From Saposhnikovia divaricata (taxonomy: Eukaryota; Streptophyta; Magnoliopsida; Apiales; Apiaceae), in assembly GCA_036435485.1 (NCBI GenBank), contig CM071600.1:119342046-119406045 (forward strand): a stretch of 64,000 nucleotides of DNA. Reading direction: 5' to 3'. The number at the start of each line of letters is the position of its first letter. Position 1 is the stretch's first letter. The translations under genes and the position numbers were made by a program. Of the stretch, positions 10,161 to 19,539 are shown in pieces. Below the pieces are notes generated by a model. That model was not told the DNA's origin. It was given only the letters and a program-made list of their open reading frames with translations, and made no database searches.

Positions 10161-13100
10161 TTATTATGTGCTATATTTTATTAGATAAGAACATAAGTTT
10201 TTTTCGTAAATCGTGAAATCAATTCGTTTATATCCGATGAAACCCGTTTTCAAAATCTTTGGGGCTTCGATTTAATATCATTTTCGTATCAAAATTTGAT
10301 CAAATAAATTTCAAAATATCCGAAACTCGTATTCTATTCGTCTTATAAAGTTTACAAATTTTCCGTATCTGATTCGAAATTTTTCGCAGAAATATTATAT
10401 TCGTATCGGGCCCGCAATTAAATTAATTGGTACTTTCGAGGCCAATTAACAGTTAATTAGTGTTCCGATCATTCTGAGGGGTATTATTTCTTTTCAAAAA
10501 TATAAATATCCAATACTTCTTTTATTTATTCATTAAAAATCATAAAATACTTTATTAAAAGAAAATTCTATTTTCTCTCTCATGTTCTTGAAGACCAAAC
10601 CAAATTTTGAAGGCGTTATCGATGTCGAACTTTGGTGTTCTAGCAGTCGAATCGAAGCTCTTGGAATCTACTTTCTAAATCCTTTATCAAATCACAGTTT
10701 TGGTAAAATTTTGATTTAATTTAATTTTTGAATAAATCTGCGTTTTTAGGGTTCTTGATGCAAATTGGGGGTTTTTGTTTGGTTGATTGTTTAGTGATTT
10801 TGATGCTTCTTTTAGCTTTATTGGGGTGCTTAGAGTCAATTTATGTGTTTGATTGTTCGGTTGGTTCCGATTTGATGATGTTCAAGTTTGTTAGTTTATG
10901 CCCAATTTTCAAATCATTCGTTCATTGCTTACGATGATTGTTCGTGTTAGAGGTGTTAGGGGTTAGATTTTATGAGTTATAAGCTTCATTTTGTGATGTT
11001 AAACGCATGATTTGGTTTAGAAACGAGGGAGAGCGATTTTCGGCCGAATTTGGGTTCAAGCTCGCCGGATTTTGGCCGCGTTTTTGTTGTTTTCGTTGGC
11101 ACGATTGAGTTTGTAGTGAAATTTTAGTCAAGATCCATATATTGCACGCTTGATTTGGTTTGGTTATATGAAAGTTATGATCGCCGGAACGTTTGAAGGT
11201 CGCCGGAAAATTTCCGGATTCCGGCGAACCTCCATCAAAGTTAACTTGAAGCATTCAAGTCTTGAATGTGTGAAGAACATGATGAATAGTGTTGTTTGAT
11301 CCGTTTTTTTTTTAAACTTTTCAGAAAACTGTTTTTGGGTCAAATTTTTATAAAAACTTTATAAAATTCAAAATTCTTTTTTGAATAATTATTTTATCTC
11401 TAAAGATTAAATTTAATTAGTTAATTATTTTTAAATAATAATTTAATTGTTTTAATTAATTGATTAATTCATTTTAATTGATTAATTATATTAATTAATT
11501 ATTATTTAAATATATAATTGGCTTAATTAAATTTAAATATTTTTATCATAACAGATTTGTTATTTTTATGAGTTGATTAATAAATAATTAATTTGAACAT
11601 TCAATTAATTTAATTAATAATTGAATTATTCTTATTAATTGCGTATTATTTAAACCGTTTGTCCGCTTTTAACGAAGAAAGTATTTCTGGAATCAGCAAA
11701 ACGATCCGGTTCTTACAAAAATGGTTTCAAGTTAAAATTCAACTTTTAAATTCGGGTCGACTTTTTATCGAATCTTTTTAATAAGTCAGTTATATTCGGT
11801 GATTAGGATTTTGACCCATTTTCTGTTTTAGAAACACCGGATTAAATCTTTTCATGATCTGATCTACGTGTTAGGTATTTTATGTGAATTATTTGGTGGG
11901 ATTTAAATGACTAAGTGTTATGTGATTTACGTGCATTACGTGTTAGTGAGTCGTAAAAGTGGTTAATCGTTGGACTAAATGTTTAAATGCTCTTTTTAAA
12001 TCCAGTATGTTTGCGAGAGTTGCGAGAGGTGTTTGAAATAAAATGACGTTAGTCAGAGATATGGATGTGAGGTCTGGGTTATAGAGTCGAATGGACGGGA
12101 CGATTGGCAGTCGGTAGTTGAGTGATACGGATTAAGCTGTAATTACCAGGCAAGTATTTCCTTTCACTTCCTGTTCAAGTGAAATTATTCTTTAATTATA
12201 TTGATGATGAAATCTACCACCCCAATTATTTCTATCGAACTTGTTGATACTTGTAGTTATTATTGTTTATCAATTTACACCCCATTACTTGTATCGAACT
12301 TGTCGATACCTGTTGAGATTGTTGCTCTTCATTTATTACCCCATTTATCGGGTCGAACTTGTCGACACATGTTGATCCTGAATTCTTCAATGATTCTTGG
12401 ATTTTGAGTTGTTGCTCTGGAACGTGAGTTTTCCAGATTGTTTGATTGACAGAGGTTGTCGATTGTTCCGACACCTAGTGCGTGGGATATAGAATTGGAA
12501 TGTTTTTGGAAGTCCCTTCGGGGAGACCATATTATGGTCAACGGAAGTCCCTTCGGGGAGACCAGTTTAATGGTCAGAAGTTGAGGCCAATGTTTGTCGT
12601 GGATCCAGTTAGAGGGACTTTGTTGTGTGCATTGTCCGGGGTTAGTGCGGGACTGATCAGCCGCCTAACTTTGTTTTTTTAAAAATAAATGAAAATCCAA
12701 TTCTATTCCATATATTGAGTTTGAATTGCTTTAAGGCCTGATTCCTTTGGAACCTATGATGAATACTCTTCTTGATCAGAAGTTACATCTGTTCCTGATA
12801 TTGACTTATACCATTATACTTGCTGAGCACAGTTGGCTCACTTTTACATTTTTGTTGTTTCTTTCTTCAGTTATTAGAAAAGACGGATAGACCTAGAAGT
12901 TAGTGAGCAGCCTTATTCCTGCAGTGAAAGATGACGCTCAGGTTGATGACGTTGGTCAAGTAGTGATTTTGAGCTTATCAGAGGTTGGTTAACTGGTTAA
13001 CGGATAACATTAGTTGATATCAATTTGTATCCTAATTTTATTCGGAGATTAGATTGTAAAGATGTAATTTATTAGTTTTTTTCATACCATAACCTGTATG

Positions 13101-13212
13101 CGATCTTGGATCAGGGGTATTTCATTATAATATTATGCTTATATCCAGGTTTGTATTGTATTAGTTGTGGTTCGTGGCCCCAAATCTGTACCCCGGATTA
13201 TGGGATGCCACA
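10161..13212 (+). repeat. 3' LTR of the decayed chromovirus (left edge approximate)
   Basis: It follows the chromodomain remnant and ends GGATGCCACA, resembling the GGGGGTGTTACA end of the other Gypsy LTRs here. It carries two tandem 35-bp units built on GGAAGTCCCTTCGGGGAGAC (12508-12577), then a TGAGC/GCTCA hairpin (12824-12840), then CATACCATAACCTG near 13083. All three have counterparts in LARD-2's LTRs. A CpG-rich block of CGCCGG words lies at about 11180-11235 and an A+T-rich block at 11290-11660. No gene is seen. The left boundary is inferred only from the end of the coding remnant. Confidence 0.6.
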
Positions 13213-13789
13213 CTCTTACACCGATTTACAATGATGAACTGTCCCACAGCCTCTTACACAAAGTTTCAATGATGGACTGTCCCATAGCCTCTTACACAAA
13301 TACTCCTAGTTCGAGTAAATCCTTGACTCTGAAACGTAAAGCTCATCCCCCTTTCCCCAAGTGTAATACTTGTTGATATGACTCCACAAAGTAGTCGTAT
13401 CTAGTTGGAAAGGAAAATTCACCAATATTTCCCAAGCAGTTGCTTGTTAATGGATATCGACTTGTTCCAACAATCTTACCCCTCGAACGATGAGGAAGTA
13501 ATACAAAGACTCAATTTGATGAATAGCAACCAAGTTGCGAGTGAAATGAATAGTTTTAAATGATTTATGACCGGGCAGTCAAACAAATAAATAACAACTC
13601 TCAAGTAAGGTTCCCTCATAATTTGGAAGATAGATTCGAATGAAGAATGGAGTTTTTGAGAACCTTCCTTGATAAAAATAATAATAATAAGACTCAGAAT
13701 TAATTTACATAGTATTTGAGGGTCAAGGATAATTTTTGAATAAGGCGAATTATTTTTAGAACTAGTTAAAAGAATTAAATAAATATTCA

Positions 13790-14240
13790 AGAAATATTCA
13801 TTACATCATAAATATTTTCAGAATATTCTTAATATAAAATATTGCTCATAAATAACCCTCAATAAGTATATAAAAATTTTCAATAAATAATTCCTCGAAT
13901 GAGTATTCTAAATAATATTCAAGAAATAAGTAAGACCTTAAATGGGTTTTCAGAATAATATACCTTACAGAAATAACGCTCAAATGAATATTCCAAATAA
14001 TATTCATTAAATAAATAAACTCAAATAAATATTACAAATTAATATTATTCTAAATCAATAACCTCAAATGAATATTCATTAAATAAATCAAGTCTTAAAT
14101 GAATATTCAAAAATAATATTCAAATAATATTTCTTGACTGAGATTATACTCAAATAACATTCCTCAAATAATTTCCAAGTAATTAATACTTATGAAAATA
14201 TAAATAATGTTCATAAATAACATTCCTCAAATAATTTGTC
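13790..14240. repeat. A+T-rich AATATTC array in the old LTR
   Basis: Diverged version of the AATATTC-rich block found in both GYP-Y LTRs, with many short inverted AATATT words at irregular 40-60 bp spacing. No coding potential. Confidence 0.65.
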
Positions 14241-14477
14241 ACTGGAATCCCTCCGGGTTTCCACGACTATCTCTATATTACAAAATACCGACTCCTGGTC
14301 TATATTAAATGAAGGAAGATCATATGCCCTTCACTAACTAAGGGTCTTACCAATATCCGACAAATAACTAGTATATCTCGTATCTAACTTATAAGCCAAC
14401 ATCAAATCAGGGAACAAGTATCACAATATAATTTGAAAGCAGGCATGCATGCTATGTCATATATATAACAAAATCAA

Positions 14478-14480
<3 letters not shown>

Positions 14481-14520
<40 letters not shown>
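14481..14520. repeat. (AT)20 microsatellite
   Basis: A perfect AT dinucleotide run of 40 bp lies within the old LTR. The corresponding site in GYP-Y (near 31376 and 41661) has only about seven repeats, so the run has expanded in this copy. Confidence 0.95.
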
Positions 14521-14523
<3 letters not shown>

Positions 14524-16136
14524 CACCACAACAGCTTCAAATTGATTGAAGACTTGTCTGGTAATCCTGTAGGGGTAGTGTGTCTCGGGTCAGTCCGGCA
14601 ATCTATAAGTAATCAAAATATCCGAGATTAATCACTTAGCATATGGCAAGGCTAAGTATGTACTTTACTTATACTAAGCACATTTCCAAGTTATCTCGTT
14701 ATGCACATTCCAGCTTAACTCCCATTGACATCGTTACGAGCCGACACTTGTTTATTACCAAGGCATGTCATTTTACTTACACTTGGTGGGTACTTAAGCC
14801 ATATAAGTTCTAAGGTCGGTCGCTTACTAAAAGAGATTATACCTCGAGGTTTATTGATCGTTTTCTAAGTTATTTTCCAAAGTTATAATCACTTGTCCTT
14901 TTTCGGGGTTCATTCGTACTTAACCTTGATTCGAACATTTTTATAAAATCGAAAAACTATCCGTTTGACATGAGGTTTTCTCTCACACCTTCCTTATGAT
15001 CTCTAATATTTAATTACCAAGATTTGCCACTGAATTAGTAATATTAAGGGGGTTCAATTTCAGTTACGAACTCGCACTTACGGTTTTGAACCACTTTTAC
15101 GATTTTGACCATAACTCCTAAACCGTAATTCCGTTTGCTTCGATTCTCGCGCCAAAACGATCTATGACTCGATATCTACAAGGGTATGTCATATAATCAT
15201 CAAGACCAGAAATTTATACCTACTGTTATGCTCGAATTTTAAGGGTTTAACAAAATTTCTGCATTACGACGGCTATAAATCGAACGTTTCCAAATTCGTT
15301 TCAACAAAACCAAGCCATATCGGGCATATCATACATCTTATACACATAATACTCATCTTAACAAGTCCAAGAACATCTCACTTCATCATTATAACCATCA
15401 AATCTTTTATATCAACAAAACTAACAACATAATCATGCTTGCATGCTTATATCAACACCATGATCATAACTAATCTAAAACCATCAAGAACATCCATAAA
15501 ACTCAAAGTAAGATCTAGGGTTTAGGTGAGATATACCTTCCTTGGAGAGTGTATAAACCTTAATAAATGTTGTATATCCCTTAGAACACCTTAACCAAGC
15601 TTAGATCATCCAAAGAAACAATAAAACTAAAATTAGTTCTTGAAAGTTACTATTTATCTGTTCAAAGAACTGCAAAAACGAGGTCCTTACCATGCTTTTC
15701 TGGATGAGGGTCCTAAATAAGAGTTGTAGAGCATCTCAATACCTTTCCAACAAGCTATATAACGCAAAATTTCATTGAGAAATGAAGGAGTTATGGCTGT
15801 TTTACTCAGCTGCTATGTTTTTGGCCGAATGTAGTATAATGAGAGAGAAATGGAGTTTGCTTGATCTTGATCCAATCCTTGGCTAAATGAATTATTGATG
15901 ATAATATCTAGCATAAAACCACTTTAATAAAGTGATTAGGTCATTGTATGCATCATCTTAAGCCATGTGTCTTGATCTTGTGGTGTAGATGAGGTTATGT
16001 GCTAAGTACTTGGTTATGTTTCTAATTGTTCTAGTTCCTCTTGTAACTAACTTGGTTACTTGCTCTTATTGTTAGGAATATGTTGTACTTGATGATAACT
16101 TCACAATCAATCAAATTGTTTAAGGTTTTGTAGCTA

Positions 16137-16473
16137 TCAACGGATGAGGATTTATAACTCTATCCGTTGACAGGTAGCTCATCAACGGATGAGGTTTTGT
16201 AGCACACTGCAGTATCTCTATGTTATCAGTTGATAGTGTTTTTATCCACAGTCATGTTGACTATCAACGGATAGGCAGAATAGGGTAGCGAATTGTAAAT
16301 AAGCTATGCTATGTAATTCTGTCTAAGTGAAAGTGTATCAACGGATGAAGACTAAACTCTATCAACGGATACAACTCAAATCCACTCTATCAACGGATAC
16401 AGCTCAAGTCCCAATATCAACGGATACTGCTCTATACATCATCAACGGATGTCAGTATACATCATCAACGGAT
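16137..16473 (+). promoter_or_regulatory. TCAACGGAT motif cluster in the SIRE-A LTR
   Basis: Exact copies start at 16137, 16162 (complement), 16182, 16264, 16338, 16362, 16390, 16417, 16442 and 16465. The last six are spaced 23-28 bp. The cluster lies about 300 bp upstream of the TATA box, where an enhancer would be expected. The word contains AACGG, the core recognised by plant three-repeat MYB proteins in mitosis-specific promoters, but the flanks do not fit that consensus well. The sites are seen; a regulatory role is inference. The 3' LTR repeats the cluster at 28171-28507. Confidence 0.75.
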
Positions 16474-16766
16474 AATCATTGACACTGTTTTCTATGATTA
16501 GCTGGAGATTAGTAGTTGATAAGGACATGTTTAACTGACAGATCACATGAGTTTATAGTAGATACAAAAAGCAGTATGGCAGCCATACTTTGGAAACACA
16601 GAAGAAAGAAGCATTCCATTTACACTATGAATACAAGAAAGGTGCAGGAGACATGTCTGAACACAAGGACAACCTTTCGGCTACATGTGTATTTGGAGTG
16701 TAGTAGCAAGTCAACTAGAATTAGATTAGTATTATCTCATTCCAGTAGTACTTGTAAAACTTGGGA

Positions 16767-16773
16767 TATATAA
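16767..16773 (+). promoter_or_regulatory. Probable TATA box of the SIRE-A LTR
   Basis: TATATAA sits in GGGATATATAACC, about 130 bp upstream of the polyadenylation signal, giving a plausible start for the transcript between them. Another A+T-rich site could serve instead. Confidence 0.55.
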
Positions 16774-16900
16774 CCAAGTGTAGCAACTCTTTGTAGGTTA
16801 AGAAAACAGACATATTTGCTTAGGGTTTCTTGAATATCCTTAGAAGCAAAGAGTTGTAAAACGGCAGCTGTGTACATTTTGTATCACAGAGTTTTCTTCA

Positions 16901-16936
16901 AATAAAAGCTTCAGGTGGTGCATATTAACCACCTGA
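16901..16936 (+). terminator. Polyadenylation signal and adjacent hairpin in the SIRE-A LTR
   Basis: AATAAA at 16901-16906 is followed after four bases by a perfect inverted repeat: TCAGGTGGT (16911-16919), 8-base loop, ACCACCTGA (16928-16936). SIRE-B keeps the same stem with a different loop at 63804-63829, so the structure rather than the sequence appears conserved. It would lie near the 3' end of the genomic RNA. Confidence 0.65.
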
Positions 16937-17082
16937 TTTTATATGTGTTTGTGTTTAAATCTTACACTGCAATTATCTCTTCATAAGTTTCTGAAGTTCT
17001 TATCAGAAATTTATAAATATCAAGAATTGTATTCAACCCCCCCTTCTACAATTATACAAGTGTGTAATCTGGGAATAACAAT

Positions 17083-17095
17083 TGGTATCAGAGCA
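17083..17095 (+). promoter_or_regulatory. SIRE-A primer-binding site (initiator tRNA-Met)
   Basis: TGGTATCAGAGCA lies two bases inside the 5' LTR end; TGGTATCAGAGC is the standard complement to the 3' end of initiator tRNA-Met in plant retrotransposons. Confidence 0.92.
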
Positions 17096-17139
17096 AGCTT
17101 CTAACATATTTGAAGTTTAAAGATCAACACACTTCCAAC

Positions 17140-19539
17140 ATGTCTAAGAAGGATTATGGAGTGAAGATTCCAGTTCTTGATAGAGAAAATTACTTTCACT
17201 GGAAAGTAAAAATGCGTCTACATCTCTCGTCTATTGATGAGGGTTTTGTGGATTGCATTGACAAGGGTCCTCACGTTCCAATGAAGACAGCAACAAGAGT
17301 TGGCCTGGCTGATGATGTGCCTGACACTTTCATTCCCAAACCTGTTTCTGAGTGGAGTCTTGAAGATATTGCAGAAGTCCACAAAGACAAAAAGGCCATG
17401 AATATTCTGTTCAATGGTCTAGAAACAGACATGGTTGACAATGTTATTAACTGCACTACCGCCAAGGAAGTATGGGACATTGTTCAAACCCTGTGTGAAG
17501 GAACAGAACAGGTAAGGGAAAACAAGATGCAACTACTAATCCAACAGTATGAACATTTTCACTTTAAGAGTGGAGAAACATTGAATGATACATTTAGTAG
17601 ATTTCAAAAGCTACTAAATGGTTTGAAACTGTATGGAAGAGTCTATCAAGTTAAAGACTCTAATCTCAAATTTCTGAGATCACTGCCCAAGGAATGGAAG
17701 CCAATGACTGTTTCTCTAAGAAACACTCAAGAGTACAAGACATTTACTCTTGAAAGGCTCTATGGAACTTTAAAGACCTATGAGCTGGAAATGGAGCAGG
17801 ATGAAGAGATTGAGAAGTCTCAAAAGAAAAGTGGGTCAGTTGCACTCGTTGCCAATTTGGAGCAAAAGGAGGAAAGGACAGAAACTGCTAGCTCTACACC
17901 AAACAGGGAGGTTTGTAAAGGTAGAGCAGAATCAAGCAGGAGCAAGGAAAAGGTGTCTGAGGAATTAAATGCCCTTCAGCAGGATGAATTGGATGAGATA
18001 GATGAGCACTTAGCTTTTCTATCTAAGAGATTCTCTAAGCTGAAATTCAAGAGAAACTCTGGGATGGCCAAGCCATTTAACAAGGATTTTTCCACAAACA
18101 ACTATGTGGATAAATCCAAAATTAAATGCTACAATTGTGGGATTGCTGGTCATATTATAAGTGAATGCAGGAAACCTAGATCTGAGAACAAGGGAAAGCC
18201 AACTGAGGTTGTTGACTATAAGAAGAAATATTTTGATCTTCTCAGGCAGAAAGGAAAGGCATTCTTGACCCAAGAGTATGACTGGGCTGTTGATGACAAT
18301 CATTCTGATGATGATGCTGAGTTAGTCAACCTTGCTTTAATGGCTGATTCTGGAGAGCAGGAAGCAAGTTCAGCTAGCAATCAGGTATTTTCTACTAATC
18401 TCTCTGAGCTCACTAAAGAGGAATGCAATAGTGTTATAGATGAAATGTCTACTGAACTATATCACTTAAGTGTTACTCTTAAATCACTTACTAAAGAGAA
18501 CAATAGAATTAAAGAGTCTAATCTGTTTTTAAGTGATAGAAATGCTGCTCTAGAATCTCAATTTCTAGAATTTGAGAAAATGAGAGTTGATTGCAATGAT
18601 GCTAAAAGTGAACTTGAAGCTGTGTTAAAAAGAGAACTGATTTTAAAAGACCAGCTTGAAAAAAAACAAGGGATAATTGCTAAATTTCAAAGTTGTAGGA
18701 ATATTTCTCAAAACATAATAGAAGTTCAGGGAATAGAATCATTTGTGAAGGATACCTGGACTCAAAGGAAAAAGGAGCTAGAACCTGGCCTTGAGGATCT
18801 AGAGACTATTTGTGAATCAACGGATAGTGATCATCCGTTGACAGATGAACCGTCAACGGATGAGAGGTATCCGTCGACTAACAAAAAGTCTGTTAGTAAG
18901 AAGGAACTTAGGAAACTGGATATCAAGTATGGTCCAGTAAACAAGAATTTTGTTAGTGGTGAGTGCAGCAAAACCAAATCCAGTGGGAAGGCTAAGACAG
19001 GTGATTTACACAACAAAAAGGCTGTTGGTAAATCAGACAATGAAAAGGTAGAAATTGAGGGCAAAAAGAAAAAGAACAGAAATGGTAAGATAGGCATCAA
19101 CAAGAAAAACAATTACTCTCCTGACAAGTTTGCTCCTAGGAAAACTTGTAGTAATTGTAATAGTGTCAATCATTTATCTTCTAATTGCAAGATTGTCAAC
19201 AAGGCTCCTGTTCATGTACCTCAACCAATGCCATGTATGCCTGCAATGCCTGGTTTGTATCAAAATGCTAGTTTTTCAAATCCATATGTGAACATGCCAT
19301 ATGTGTCTAATCCATACTTTCAATCTATGAATGTGCCACAAATGTCATGGAACCTACCTAACATGAATAATATGTATGCCAATTTTCCACACATGCATGC
19401 ATCCAATATTCATGCAAATGAGCATTTGTCAAACCCCATTACTCAAGCATCTACACCTAAGATGAAGAATGCTAAGAGTGCAAAGTCAAAGGCTAACAAG
19501 AAAGGACCCAAGGAAGCTTGGGTACCAAAATCAACTTGA
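17140..19539 (+). CDS. gag: SIRE-A Gag (799 aa)
   Basis: This is the structural protein that packages the element's RNA. The ATG at 17140 is chosen because it opens MSKKDYGVKIPVLDRENYFHWKVKM, the start conserved in SIRE-B Gag. The N-terminal about 230 residues form the plant Copia Gag core (UBN2-like), with LNGLKLYGRVY and SLPKEWKPMTVSLRN. A CCHC zinc knuckle (C330, C333, H338, C343) is followed by a long coiled-coil-like segment, a Lys-rich basic stretch, a second CCHC (C670, C673, H678, C683) and a Met/Asn/Pro-rich tail. Three exact TCAACGGAT words lie at 18817-18861, coding STD or HPLT. The gene ends with TGA in a different frame from pol. The protein is unusually long, as in Sireviruses. 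Confidence 0.93.
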   Translation: MSKKDYGVKIPVLDRENYFHWKVKMRLHLSSIDEGFVDCIDKGPHVPMKTATRVGLADDVPDTFIPKPVSEWSLEDIAEVHKDKKAMNILFNGLETDMVDNVINCTTAKEVWDIVQTLCEGTEQVRENKMQLLIQQYEHFHFKSGETLNDTFSRFQKLLNGLKLYGRVYQVKDSNLKFLRSLPKEWKPMTVSLRNTQEYKTFTLERLYGTLKTYELEMEQDEEIEKSQKKSGSVALVANLEQKEERTETASSTPNREVCKGRAESSRSKEKVSEELNALQQDELDEIDEHLAFLSKRFSKLKFKRNSGMAKPFNKDFSTNNYVDKSKIKCYNCGIAGHIISECRKPRSENKGKPTEVVDYKKKYFDLLRQKGKAFLTQEYDWAVDDNHSDDDAELVNLALMADSGEQEASSASNQVFSTNLSELTKEECNSVIDEMSTELYHLSVTLKSLTKENNRIKESNLFLSDRNAALESQFLEFEKMRVDCNDAKSELEAVLKRELILKDQLEKKQGIIAKFQSCRNISQNIIEVQGIESFVKDTWTQRKKELEPGLEDLETICESTDSDHPLTDEPSTDERYPSTNKKSVSKKELRKLDIKYGPVNKNFVSGECSKTKSSGKAKTGDLHNKKAVGKSDNEKVEIEGKKKKNRNGKIGINKKNNYSPDKFAPRKTCSNCNSVNHLSSNCKIVNKAPVHVPQPMPCMPAMPGLYQNASFSNPYVNMPYVSNPYFQSMNVPQMSWNLPNMNNMYANFPHMHASNIHANEHLSNPITQASTPKMKNAKSAKSKANKKGPKEAWVPKST

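Larger units (their letters stand above)
13213..16069 (-). repeat. Old Gypsy LTR, first fragment (5'-truncated, interrupted at 16069)
   Basis: From about 13300 this is a diverged copy of the GYP-Y LTR (compare 29988-33145), collinear through the shared CTTTCCCCAAGT region, the A+T-rich AATATTC array and the TAGGGTTTAGG region. About 850 bp of the LTR start is missing. The left edge carries 38-bp-period units containing CTCTTACAC (13213, 13251, 13289). At 16065-16069 it is broken at CTTAT by SIRE-A and resumes at 44154. Orientation is by comparison with GYP-Y. Confidence 0.75.
16070..17080 (+). repeat. SIRE-A 5' LTR (1011 bp)
   Basis: It begins TGTTAGGAATATG and ends GGGAATAACA, directly before the primer site. 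It holds ten exact TCAACGGAT words, a TATA box (16767), a polyadenylation signal AATAAA (16901-16906) and a hairpin just after it. This is the element's promoter and, in the 3' copy, its terminator. It differs from 28104-29114 at six positions. Confidence 0.95.

Noticed and set aside
10728..10937. 69-residue ORF with a hydrophobic segment
   Set aside because: It lies in a decayed LTR, has T-rich composition and no homologous ORF in the related LTRs.
14449..14631. ORF over the AT run
   Set aside because: It is an artefact of the (AT)20 microsatellite translating as an Ile/Tyr repeat.
16338..16473. Possible CRISPR-like array from regularly spaced repeats
   Set aside because: Repeats are 9 bp with 14-19 bp spacers inside a plant LTR promoter, and no cas genes or prokaryotic context exist.
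16516..16773. 85-residue ORF inside the SIRE-A LTR, repeated at 28550-28807
   Set aside because: It lies between the motif cluster and the TATA box in untranscribed or leader DNA, has no recognisable features, and is duplicated only because LTRs are duplicated.
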